NCBI GenBank assembly: GCA_937965665.1
Contig: CALCJE010000123.1
Coordinates: 1 to 5,342 of the forward strand
Source: an uncultured Bacteroidales bacterium
Lineage (GTDB): Bacteria > Bacteroidota > Bacteroidia > Bacteroidales > UBA4417
Length of the DNA stretch: 5,342 nucleotides
Direction: 5' to 3'
In this document: piece after piece, positions 1-5,342 of the stretch
How positions within the stretch are numbered: the stretch's first letter is position 1
Layout: every line of letters starts with the position of its first letter
Notes under the pieces: generated by a model
Database searches by the model: none
The model's input: only the letters and a program-made list of their open reading frames with translations
What the model was told of the DNA's origin: nothing
Program-made: the position numbers and the translations under genes

Positions 1-534
1 AAAAAATTTATTGCACATGTCGATTCGCTTTTCAATGTAAAACTCGACGAAAAACACTTTGCTGAGTCGGAAGACATTACTGCAGCCGGGCTGATCGGTA
101 ACTATGTTCATGGCAACGAACCCAGCCACCATGTGCCATACCTATATGTTTTTGCCGGCGCGCCATGGAAAACCCAGGAACGCATTCACCAGATTGTGAA
201 TACCATGTACCGCAATGCAACCGACGGACTGTGCGGCAACGACGACTGCGGACAGATGTCGGCATGGTATATTTTCAGTTCAATCGGGTTTTACCCCGTA
301 TGCCCCGGCAGCAACGAATATGTAATTGGGGCTCCATCGGTTGAGAAAGCTACCATTAATCTCGAAAACGGGAAACAGTTCACTGTAAAAGCCACCAACC
401 TGAACGAAAAAAACATTTACATACAGCGTATCATACTCAATGGCAATACCTTAAACGGATACATACTAAAACACGAAGAAATAATGAATGGTGGTACACT
501 TGAGTTTGTGATGGGAGCCAAGCCGAAGAAATAG
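1..534 (+). CDS. Glycoside hydrolase family 92 (alpha-mannosidase-like), C-terminal part, 5' end outside window
   Basis: This is the last 177 codons of a gene that enters from the left edge in frame 1 and ends at TAG (532-534). GH92 enzymes are calcium-dependent exo-acting alpha-mannosidases, usually periplasmic or surface-exposed in Bacteroidota, that trim mannose from N-glycans or yeast mannan. The visible part holds two family hallmarks: GNEPSHHVPYLY (residues 38-49 of the fragment) and GNDDCGQMSAW (79-89), followed by the IGFYPVCPGSNEYVIGAP segment. From memory, the acidic pair in GNDD lies in the region of the catalytic base of the family. Residues from about 96 onward look beta-rich, fitting the end of the fold after the alpha/alpha barrel. 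The C-terminus (MGAKPKK) is where family members normally end, so the 3' end looks intact. The linkage specificity and any signal peptide cannot be judged. The family call is strong; mannosidase activity is inferred. Confidence 0.93.
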   Translation, partial: KKFIAHVDSLFNVKLDEKHFAESEDITAAGLIGNYVHGNEPSHHVPYLYVFAGAPWKTQERIHQIVNTMYRNATDGLCGNDDCGQMSAWYIFSSIGFYPVCPGSNEYVIGAPSVEKATINLENGKQFTVKATNLNEKNIYIQRIILNGNTLNGYILKHEEIMNGGTLEFVMGAKPKK

Positions 535-568
535 CGGATGTGGGATGGCGGATGTGGAATTGCAGATT
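534..568. repeat. Degenerate heptamer array, block A (NNNGATG type)
   Basis: Five consecutive 7-base units can be read directly: gcggatg, tgggatg, gcggatg, tggaatt, gcagatt. The first and third are identical. The array starts on the last base of the GH92 stop codon. It is non-coding, and 7 is not a multiple of 3. A weak 5-bp inverted repeat (gcact 569-573 with agtgc 586-590) lies between this block and the next. Function unknown. Confidence 0.6.
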
Positions 569-587
569 GCACTTGCCTGCCTGAGAG

Positions 588-622
588 TGCTATGTCAGAT
601 GTCAGATGTTCGATGTCGAAGT
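588..622. repeat. Degenerate heptamer array, block B (TCAGATG type)
   Basis: The units tgctatg, tcagatg, tcagatg, ttcgatg and tcgaagt follow one another with an exact 7-base period; the two central copies are identical. The GATG core is shared with the block at 534-568, but the two blocks are out of phase (61 bases between equivalent starts, not a multiple of 7), so they look like related but separately expanded or eroded arrays. Confidence 0.6.
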
Positions 623-637
623 ACAAACAGCATCAGG

Positions 638-698
638 TCTTCTTATACCTTACAACTTAATCCCTACCACTACTCACTTTCCACCTAAAAAATACATT
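638..698 (+). terminator. Possible Rho-utilisation-like region downstream of the GH92 gene
   Basis: The transcript downstream of the GH92 gene would contain 61 bases without a single G and with C at roughly one base in three, rich in pyrimidine-C dimers. Such C-rich, G-poor, unstructured RNA is the known signature of Rho loading sites in bacteria. No intrinsic hairpin plus U-tract is seen between the GH92 stop and the next gene, so some other mode of termination would be needed there. The assignment is inferred from composition alone. Confidence 0.25.
642..690. repeat. Degenerate heptamer array, block C (CTTACMA type), G-free
   Basis: Seven successive 7-base units can be laid out with C in the first position of all seven: cttatac, cttacaa, cttaatc, cctacca, ctactca, ctttcca, cctaaaa. 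The approximate consensus is CTTACMA. No G occurs on the plus strand from 638 to 698. The units are more diverged than those of the blocks at 534-622 and have a different consensus. The periodicity was found by eye, so chance plus biased composition cannot be excluded. Confidence 0.4.
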
Positions 699-728
699 GC
701 AACAAACACACACATACTGAAAAAATTG

Positions 729-736
729 TATTTTTG
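729..736 (+). promoter_or_regulatory. Candidate -7 promoter element (TAnnTTTG) for the nitroreductase gene
   Basis: TATTTTTG at 729-736 exactly matches the -7 consensus TAnnTTTG recognised by the primary sigma factor of Bacteroidota. It ends 16 bases before the ATG at 753, which would give a leader of about 10 bases. No TTTG -33 element is seen at the usual distance; the nearest TTG (697-699) is too far upstream. The match is in AT-rich sequence, so chance is possible. Confidence 0.45.
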
Positions 737-752
737 ATAAAAACGCAAAGCC

Positions 753-1268
753 ATGGATTTTAACGAAGTTTTACTCAAACGTGAAAGTATCCGCAATTAC
801 GATCCCGCCAAACCTGTGGATAAAAATACCCTGAACCGCATACTTGAGGCAGGCCGGATAGCGCCTTCTGCATCAAATTACCAGCCCTGGGAATTCTGGC
901 TTATTTCATCGAAAGAAATGCTGGAAAAAGTGAAACGCTGCTATTCGCGTTCATGGATCAACGATGCGCTGCATATCCTGGTGGTTACCGGCGATCTTGA
1001 CCATGCCTGGGAACGTGCCGATGGGTATAATTCGCTGCAGACTGACCTTGCCATTGCCATGCACCAGATGGTGCTGGCGGCTACCAACGAGGGAGTCGGA
1101 TCATGCTGGGTTACCAATTTCGATCCGGATATCCTGCGCAAAGCGCTTGGCATAAAGGAATCTGTAAAAGTTTATGGCATCACGCCCCTCGGTTATCCGC
1201 GCGAAAACTATACAAAACGTACAGTAATTATGCGTAAGCCACTTGAAGATGTGGTGATTTACTGCTGA
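753..1268 (+). CDS. Nitroreductase-family FMN-dependent oxidoreductase
   Basis: A complete 171-residue member of the nitroreductase fold, close to the usual 165-200 residues for the short type. These are homodimeric cytoplasmic flavoproteins that use NAD(P)H to reduce quinones, nitro compounds or other acceptors; the natural substrate is usually unknown. Visible signatures are RESIRNY (10-16, Arg residues expected to contact the FMN phosphate), APSASNYQPW (37-46), the D98-LAIAMHQMVLAA helix, GVGSCWV (114-120) and LGYP (146-149). The ATG at 753 is chosen because the FMN-binding arginine motif then starts at residue 10, as is normal. No Shine-Dalgarno sequence is present, which is common in this phylum. 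A candidate -7 promoter element lies just upstream. The symporter gene follows on the same strand after 66 bases, so co-transcription is possible. The family call is strong; no substrate can be assigned. Confidence 0.93.
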   Translation: MDFNEVLLKRESIRNYDPAKPVDKNTLNRILEAGRIAPSASNYQPWEFWLISSKEMLEKVKRCYSRSWINDALHILVVTGDLDHAWERADGYNSLQTDLAIAMHQMVLAATNEGVGSCWVTNFDPDILRKALGIKESVKVYGITPLGYPRENYTKRTVIMRKPLEDVVIYC

Positions 1269-1334
1269 AAACTCATTAACCGGTCTTAATCCTCTCTGAC
1301 TTTCCCGGAAACATATCCCTGCACTACAAATAGT

Positions 1335-2741
1335 ATGATAAAACTGACTCAACGTACTTTCCTGATCCTGCTATTCTCGGTTATTACACTTACCCTGATT
1401 CTGAACCTGGGCCAGGCATACTCCCTCTGGAACCTGCCTGACCCGGTACTGATTTCGAGCCGCTGGCTCAGCATGGCCTTGCTGGTGGTATTTGCTTTGC
1501 GCAAAAAATCACTTACTACCTGGATACTGATCAGCATGGTGCTGGGCGTTGAATTCGGGTATGATGTCCCGGCTATAGCAATTCACCTGAACTTCCTCAG
1601 CAAAATATTCCTGAACCTGGTTAAGACGATTATTGCACCGCTGCTTTTTGGTACCCTGGTGGTGGGCATCGCCGGTCATTCAAACCTGAAACAGATCGGG
1701 CGTATGGGCTGGAAATCGATTGTGTATTTTGAAATTGTATCGACTATTGCGCTCGTTATCGGGCTCCTGGCCATTAATATCAGTAAAGCCGGTGTAGGTG
1801 TAATCATTCCGGATGACATTAATCAATCGGGTCTGCAGGCTGCAAAACCACAAACTGCTGAAGAAATTATACTACATGTTTTCCCCGAAAATATTGCAAA
1901 AGCCATTTACGACGGGCAGGTATTGCAAATTGTGATTTTTAGTATCCTTTTCGGTATTGCAGTAGCCATGCTCAAAGAGGTACATCGCAACCGTATGGTT
2001 CATTTTGCCGAGAGCCTTTCCGAGGTTATGTTCAAATTTACAAACCTGGTAATGTATTTTGCTCCCATAGCTGTTTTTGCTGCCATCTCATATTCGGTTG
2101 GCAATATGGGCATTGGCATCCTGGGCAACCTGCTGCAACTGCTGGCTACACTGTATGTATCGCTGATCATATTTTTGCTGGGAGTGCTGCTTCCGATTGC
2201 GTTACTGATGAAAATCCCGGTAAAGAACTTTATCCGGGCGGTCTCAGAGCCGGCAACTATTGCTTTTGCCACCACCAGCAGCGAGTCGGCACTTCCGATT
2301 GCTATGGAAACGATGGAGAAATTTGGTGTTCCCCGTAAAATTGTAGCTTTTGTAATGCCAACCGGCTATAGCTTTAACCTTGATGGCACCACGCTTTACC
2401 TCTCGCTGGCTACCATTTTTGTAGCACAATGTGCTGGTATACATCTGCCCATTGAGCGCCAGCTCCTGATTGTTTTTACTTTAATGCTTACCAGTAAAGG
2501 TGTTGCCGGGGTTTCGAGGGCTTCGCTGGTGATACTGCTGGGAACGGCTGCCAGTTTCGGGTTACCTACCTGGCCTATATTTATTATCCTGGGTATCGAT
2601 GGGTTAATGGATATGGCCCGAACCGCTGTAAACGTAATTGGCAACTGCCTGGCAACGGCTGTAGTTGCACGCTGGGAAGGAGAATTTGATGACGAAGCGG
2701 CTAAGAATTTCAACCCGAAAATGTTGGATCAATTGAACTAA
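1335..2741 (+). CDS. Dicarboxylate/amino acid:cation symporter (DAACS, GltP/DctA family), probably acidic amino acids
   Basis: A 468-residue inner-membrane secondary transporter of the glutamate transporter fold (SLC1-like, elevator mechanism). Hairpin 1 has ATTSSESALP (312-321); the seventh helix has NLDGT (348-352); hairpin 2 has TSKGVAGVSRAS (386-397); the eighth helix runs from GID (420-422) through D426, R429, T430 and N433. Aligned by eye with archaeal GltPh, D426 and R429 match D394 and R397, which hold the amino group and side-chain carboxylate of aspartate, whereas DctA as I recall it lacks that Asp. I therefore favour glutamate/aspartate over C4-dicarboxylates. N437 replaces the Na1-site Asp405 of GltPh, as in several bacterial homologues, so H+ or altered Na+ coupling is possible. 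Before the segment matching the first helix (about 61-79) there are some 60 extra residues with one or two hydrophobic stretches (about 9-26 and 43-57). No promoter is recognised in the 66-base gap upstream. Confidence 0.95.
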   Translation: MIKLTQRTFLILLFSVITLTLILNLGQAYSLWNLPDPVLISSRWLSMALLVVFALRKKSLTTWILISMVLGVEFGYDVPAIAIHLNFLSKIFLNLVKTIIAPLLFGTLVVGIAGHSNLKQIGRMGWKSIVYFEIVSTIALVIGLLAINISKAGVGVIIPDDINQSGLQAAKPQTAEEIILHVFPENIAKAIYDGQVLQIVIFSILFGIAVAMLKEVHRNRMVHFAESLSEVMFKFTNLVMYFAPIAVFAAISYSVGNMGIGILGNLLQLLATLYVSLIIFLLGVLLPIALLMKIPVKNFIRAVSEPATIAFATTSSESALPIAMETMEKFGVPRKIVAFVMPTGYSFNLDGTTLYLSLATIFVAQCAGIHLPIERQLLIVFTLMLTSKGVAGVSRASLVILLGTAASFGLPTWPIFIILGIDGLMDMARTAVNVIGNCLATAVVARWEGEFDDEAAKNFNPKMLDQLN

Positions 2742-2803
2742 ATTCAAATTGTGCTTAGAATCATTTAATTCAATTCATATAAAACTTATCAATGTAAAAC
2801 AAT

Positions 2804-2831
2804 AAGAGCAGCCCGAAAGCTGCTCTTTATA
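2804..2831. terminator. Bidirectional intrinsic terminator between convergent genes
   Basis: A perfect 9-bp stem (aagagcagc 2804-2812 with gctgctctt 2819-2827) encloses a 6-base loop ccgaaa. A T-rich tract follows on the plus strand (tttatatttattg), and a T-rich run also follows on the minus strand (attgttttacattg read from 2803 down). It sits between the converging ends of the symporter gene (2741) and frr (2849), so it can end both transcripts. The rest of the 107-base gap is AT-rich with nothing else recognised. Confidence 0.85.
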
Positions 2832-2848
2832 TTTATTGTTGTAACGTA

Positions 2849-3412
2849 TTACACAGTCATGATATCCTTTTCTTTATGCTCCAGGATTTTATCAACCTGC
2901 ACAATAAAGCCATCAGTAACATGTTGTATTTCTTTTTCAAGCGTTTTTATCTCATCTTCCGAAACGCCTTCTTTTTCCAGTTTTTTGGCATCTTCAACGG
3001 CAGTGCGGCGCATACTTCGGATGGAGACTTTAGCGGTTTCGGCTTCGGCCTTGGCTTTTTTCACCAGGTCGCGGCGGCGCTCTTCGGTAAGCGGCGGTAC
3101 TGCAATGCGTAAAATTTCGCCATTGTTCTGTGGGTTAAAACCCAGATTAGCTTCCAGAATAGCCTTTGCCACCGGATTTAGCATATTTTTCTCCCAAGGC
3201 TGAACTACTATAGTGCGGGCATCGGGTGTATTGATATTAGCAATTTTATCAACCGAAGTTGGAGTTCCATAATACTCTACCTTAACGCCTTCGAGCATTT
3301 GCGGTGTGGCTTTGCTGGTACGGAATTTATGAAATTCTTTTTCGAGATGGGTAAGCGCATGTTGCATCCCTTCTTTAATTTCTTCCAAAATAAACTTTGA
3401 TTCTTCAGTCAT
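2849..3412 (-). CDS. frr: Ribosome recycling factor (RRF)
   Basis: A complete 187-residue protein, close to the 185 of E. coli RRF. RRF acts with EF-G to split the post-termination ribosome into subunits so that they can start again. The sequence shows the two-domain layout: a long-helix bundle (about 1-30 and 106-187) and an inserted beta domain (about 31-105). Key motifs are VEYYGTPT (45-52), VVQPWEKNML (69-78), LGFNPQNNGEILRIAVPPL (90-108), TEERRRDLVKKAK (109-121) and the basic IRSMRR (131-136) of the ribosome-contacting helix. The ATG at 3412 matches the usual family start. There is no Shine-Dalgarno sequence. frr lies downstream of pyrH in the same direction, as in many bacteria, but 209 bases away, with a repeat array and a candidate promoter in the gap. 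Transcription ends toward the shared terminator at 2804-2831. Confidence 0.98.
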   Translation of the reverse strand: MTEESKFILEEIKEGMQHALTHLEKEFHKFRTSKATPQMLEGVKVEYYGTPTSVDKIANINTPDARTIVVQPWEKNMLNPVAKAILEANLGFNPQNNGEILRIAVPPLTEERRRDLVKKAKAEAETAKVSIRSMRRTAVEDAKKLEKEGVSEDEIKTLEKEIQHVTDGFIVQVDKILEHKEKDIMTV

Positions 3413-3431
3413 GGCTATTCGTTTTGTAATG

Positions 3432-3439
3432 CAAATTTA
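3432..3439 (-). promoter_or_regulatory. Candidate -7 promoter element (TAnnTTTG) for frr
   Basis: On the minus strand positions 3439-3432 read TAAATTTG, an exact match to the Bacteroidota -7 consensus TAnnTTTG. It ends 19 bases before the frr ATG, implying a leader of roughly 12 bases. A TTG at 3467-3465 is the only -33 candidate, and its spacing of about 25 bases is longer than usual. The position suggests that frr can be transcribed separately from pyrH. Confidence 0.45.
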
Positions 3440-3527
3440 AAAATTGCTTTGAAATATTTAATAACAAGCTGTAAAAAGTGTTTCTACGATAAGATTATGG
3501 TGATTGGGCGTAAGTTTTGGTAAAAAA

Positions 3528-3572
3528 CTGAACCCTTCAAACCCGCTTCAACTCCGTTCAGCCTGACAATTG
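3528..3572 (-). repeat. Decayed continuation of the nonamer array
   Basis: Further from pyrH, looser copies can be read on the minus strand: GTTGAAGCG (3552-3544), GTTTGAAGG (3542-3534) and GTTCAG (3533-3528), with irregular spacing. They resemble the first, stop-codon-containing unit of the clear array. This stretch may be an older, eroded part of the same repeat; the match is weak. No gene or RNA is recognised in the rest of the pyrH-frr gap. Confidence 0.35.
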
Positions 3573-3627
3573 ACCTGAAACTCCTGAAACCACTTGAAAC
3601 CCCTGAAACTATTCAAACTCTTCAAAC
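3573..3627 (-). repeat. Nonamer tandem array overlapping the pyrH stop codon
   Basis: Read on the minus strand, six units follow each other: GTTTGAAGA, GTTTGAATA, GTTTCAGGG, GTTTCAAGTG, GTTTCAGGA, GTTTCAGGT. All are 9 bases except the fourth, which is 10. Every unit starts with GTTT. The first unit includes the last Val codon and the TGA stop of pyrH, so gene end and array start coincide. The array carries G+T on this strand and forms no strong hairpin that I can see. Function unknown. Confidence 0.7.
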
Positions 3628-4329
3628 CCTAATCAGCGTACCGCAGTTGTTACCGCTTAAAATCTGCTGCAGGTTACCGGCTTTATGAACATCAAAAACA
3701 ATTACCGGCATTTTATTCTCGCTGCAGAGGGTAAAAGCTGTAAGGTCCATAATGTTTAATCCTTTGCTGTATGCCTCATCAAAAGTAAGCGTACTGAATT
3801 TGGTAGCCGAAGGGTCTTTTTCCGGATCGGCAGTGTACACGCCATCCACACGTGTGCCTTTCAGCAGCACATCGGCATGTATTTCGACTGCACGCAATGC
3901 GGCCGCGGTGTCGGTAGTAAAAAACGGGTTTCCGGTACCTCCTGCAAGTATAACAACTTCGCCTTTCTCCAGCTTGCTGATGGCCTTGGGTCCACTGGCT
4001 TTCTCGGCCACAGGCTCAACAGGCATGCCCGAAAGTACTTTCGATTTCACCCCTACACTTTGCAAGGCCGATTGCAATGCAAGGCTGTTGATCACCGTTG
4101 CCAGCATGCCCATATAATCACCCTGCACCCTATCGGTACCAATGTTATTGCCTTTCAGCCCCCGGAAAATATTACCTCCACCGAGAACAACAGCTACCTG
4201 GGTACCCATTTCCACGGCTTTTTTTATTTCATTGGCGTACAAGGCAAGCATTGCCGTGTCAAATCCCTGTCCTGAATTGCCAGCCAGTGATTCGCCACTG
4301 AGCTTCAATAATATGCGTTTGTATTTCAT
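3622..4329 (-). CDS. pyrH: Uridylate kinase (UMP kinase)
   Basis: A complete 235-residue bacterial-type UMP kinase of the amino acid kinase fold. It phosphorylates UMP to UDP with ATP in the cytoplasm, the committed step toward UTP and CTP; family members are hexamers, typically activated by GTP and inhibited by UTP. Motifs are KLSGESLAG (9-17, phosphate binding), VVLGGGNIFRG (47-57), GDYMGMLATVINSLALQ (70-86, UMP site), AGGTGNPFFTTDTAA (129-143), VDGVYTADP (161-169, nucleotide binding) and NIMDLTAF (192-199). The ATG at 4329 puts the first lysine motif at the expected place. The upstream region is A+T-rich without a Shine-Dalgarno. secA ends 51 bases upstream in the same direction, with no terminator seen, so read-through is likely. 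The last codon and the TGA stop form part of the first unit of a 9-base repeat array. Confidence 0.98.
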   Translation of the reverse strand: MKYKRILLKLSGESLAGNSGQGFDTAMLALYANEIKKAVEMGTQVAVVLGGGNIFRGLKGNNIGTDRVQGDYMGMLATVINSLALQSALQSVGVKSKVLSGMPVEPVAEKASGPKAISKLEKGEVVILAGGTGNPFFTTDTAAALRAVEIHADVLLKGTRVDGVYTADPEKDPSATKFSTLTFDEAYSKGLNIMDLTAFTLCSENKMPVIVFDVHKAGNLQQILSGNNCGTLIRV

Positions 4330-4380
4330 AGCTTTTAATAGCGCAAGCTTTATGTAATATTGATGTTTTTAAAACCCGGT

Positions 4381-5342
4381 TTATAATTCCTCTTTACCGT
4401 GGCAAGCCTTGTATTTTTTTCCGCTTCCACAGGGGCAGGGATCGTTGCGGCCTACTTTTTTCTCAACTTTTACCGGGCCGGTAACTGTATTTTCGCTGGT
4501 GCGTTGCGAAAGGATGTCGCTGCGGTCTTCGCGAAGCCGGCTGTTATCGGTACGCTGTGGCTGCCTGGCTTCTTTCACCTGGTCGGCTTGTTGGCTAGGC
4601 AGGTTTGCACGCGAAAGGAAACCAATAATATCCTTGTTCGCTTTCTGCAGCATCATTTTAAACAGGTTGAAAGACTCAAGTTTGTATATAAGCAACGGGT
4701 CTTTCTGTTCGTAACTTGCTGACTGAACACTTTGGCGGAGTTCGTCCATTTCACGCAGGTGCTCTTTCCAGGCATCGTCAATAACACCCAGTGTTATACC
4801 TTTCTCAATGGCCAGCGACACTTCCATTCCCTTATCTTCGTAGGCACGTTTGAGGTTTGCCGCTACCTGCATGGTTTTAATACCATCAGTGATCGGAATT
4901 GCAATAAACTGGTAACGGTTATTATTTTCGTAAACATCTTTTACAACCGGGTAAGCCAGCTCTGCTATCCGTTTCGATTTGTCACGATAGCTTTTATAAA
5001 TATGATCGAAAAGCTTATCTGTAAGCTTGTCCTTATTGCCCGACTGGAATTCTTTTTCATCGAATGGGCATTCAGCGGCAAACGTTGTGAGCAGTTCCAG
5101 CGTAAACCCTTCGAAGTCGCCATTTTCCTGGAAATCGACCACGTAATTTTCGCAGAGGTCGTATATCATATTCGAAATATCCAGTGCCAGGCGTTCGCCA
5201 TACAAAGCCTGGCGGCGTTTGTTGTAAATCACTTCGCGCTGGGCATTCATCACGTCGTCATATTCAAGCAATCGCTTACGGATGCCAAAGTTGTTTTCTT
5301 CAACTTTTTTCTGTGCGCGCTCAATGCTCTTGGTAATCATCC
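4381..5342 (-). CDS. secA: Preprotein translocase ATPase SecA, C-terminal part, 5' end outside window
   Basis: The gene continues past the right edge; 319 whole codons plus two bases are visible, ending at TAA (4383-4381). The methionine codon at 5340-5338 is internal, not the start: it lies in the conserved stretch leading to SIERAQKKVEENNFGIRKRLLEYDDVMN. SecA is the ATP-driven motor that pushes unfolded preproteins through SecYEG. The fragment holds part of the helical scaffold (about 1-45, LLEYDDVMNAQREVIYNKR), the helical wing region (about 60-185), the two-helix finger region (WKEHLREMDELRQ at 201-213 and YEQKDPLLIYKLESFNLF at 220-237, with the tip tyrosine at 220), a charged, probably disordered linker (about 245-297) and a SEC-C zinc site (C302, C304, C313, H314 in the CPCGSGKKYKACH motif) that in homologues binds SecB and phospholipid. 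pyrH follows after 51 bases. Confidence 0.97.
   Translation of the reverse strand, partial: MITKSIERAQKKVEENNFGIRKRLLEYDDVMNAQREVIYNKRRQALYGERLALDISNMIYDLCENYVVDFQENGDFEGFTLELLTTFAAECPFDEKEFQSGNKDKLTDKLFDHIYKSYRDKSKRIAELAYPVVKDVYENNNRYQFIAIPITDGIKTMQVAANLKRAYEDKGMEVSLAIEKGITLGVIDDAWKEHLREMDELRQSVQSASYEQKDPLLIYKLESFNLFKMMLQKANKDIIGFLSRANLPSQQADQVKEARQPQRTDNSRLREDRSDILSQRTSENTVTGPVKVEKKVGRNDPCPCGSGKKYKACHGKEEL

Noticed and set aside
417..626. 69-codon minus-strand open frame across the GH92 stop and heptamer blocks
   Set aside because: Half of it is antisense to GH92 and the rest is low-complexity repeat; no recognisable features.
534..690. Heptamer blocks considered as a CRISPR array
   Set aside because: Units are 7 bases, contiguous and without spacers, and no cas genes are in the window.
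2396..2713. 105-codon open frame on the minus strand inside the symporter gene
   Set aside because: It lies wholly within a well-supported transporter gene, has no recognisable domain, and its composition is what the opposite strand of membrane-protein coding sequence gives.
2859..3203. 114-codon plus-strand open frame opposite frr, Ser/Phe-rich
   Set aside because: The Ser/Phe-rich composition is the mirror of the Lys/Glu-rich RRF coding strand; no motif or start signal supports it.
3752..4275. Two overlapping plus-strand open frames (121 and 132 codons) opposite pyrH
   Set aside because: They are antisense to a conserved essential gene, have no recognisable motifs, and overlap each other in different frames.
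4330..4380. Possible terminator in the secA-pyrH gap (AAACC/GGTTT symmetry at about 4371-4383 and agctt/aagct at 4330-4349)
   Set aside because: The first leaves a loop of about one base and cannot fold as a hairpin; the second is only 5 bp with a 10-base loop and no U-tract.
4399..4722. Two plus-strand open frames opposite the secA 3' end
   Set aside because: They are shadows of the conserved SecA C-terminus, including its zinc motif; no independent evidence of coding.
1..5342. A previously undescribed multi-gene system
   Set aside because: Every gene belongs to a well-known family, the minus-strand genes are housekeeping, and the plus-strand trio shows no functional link, so nothing coding supports such a claim.

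Overview
The window looks like ordinary chromosomal sequence from a member of the Bacteroidota, probably an environmental or gut Bacteroidales-like organism. The reasons are the glycoside hydrolase family 92 tail, the Bacteroidota-like SecA C-terminus, starts without Shine-Dalgarno sequences, and two exact matches to the TAnnTTTG -7 promoter element of this phylum placed just upstream of genes. I cannot name a genus.

Layout. The plus strand carries the 3' end of a GH92 alpha-mannosidase-like gene (1-534), a 218-base gene-free stretch full of degenerate 7-base repeats, a short FMN nitroreductase-family gene (753-1268), and a dicarboxylate/amino acid:cation symporter (1335-2741). The minus strand carries, in transcription order, the 3' part of secA (5342-4381), pyrH (4329-3622) and frr (3412-2849). 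The two gene sets converge on a hairpin terminator at about 2804-2828 that can serve both directions.

How the genes work together. The minus-strand genes are housekeeping: SecA drives protein export, PyrH makes UDP for nucleotide synthesis, and RRF recycles ribosomes after termination. secA and pyrH are 51 bases apart and may be co-transcribed. frr is separated from pyrH by 209 bases holding a 9-base-period repeat array, followed by a candidate promoter of its own. The plus-strand genes cover glycan trimming, a flavin oxidoreductase of unknown substrate and a solute importer; nothing ties them into one pathway.

I found no new multi-gene system, mobile element, CRISPR array or RNA gene. The most unusual content is non-coding: a composite heptamer array (534-690) and a nonamer array (3573-3627), each starting at or inside the stop codon of the gene before it. 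The heptamer region also contains a 61-base stretch with no G on the transcribed strand, which could be a Rho loading region.
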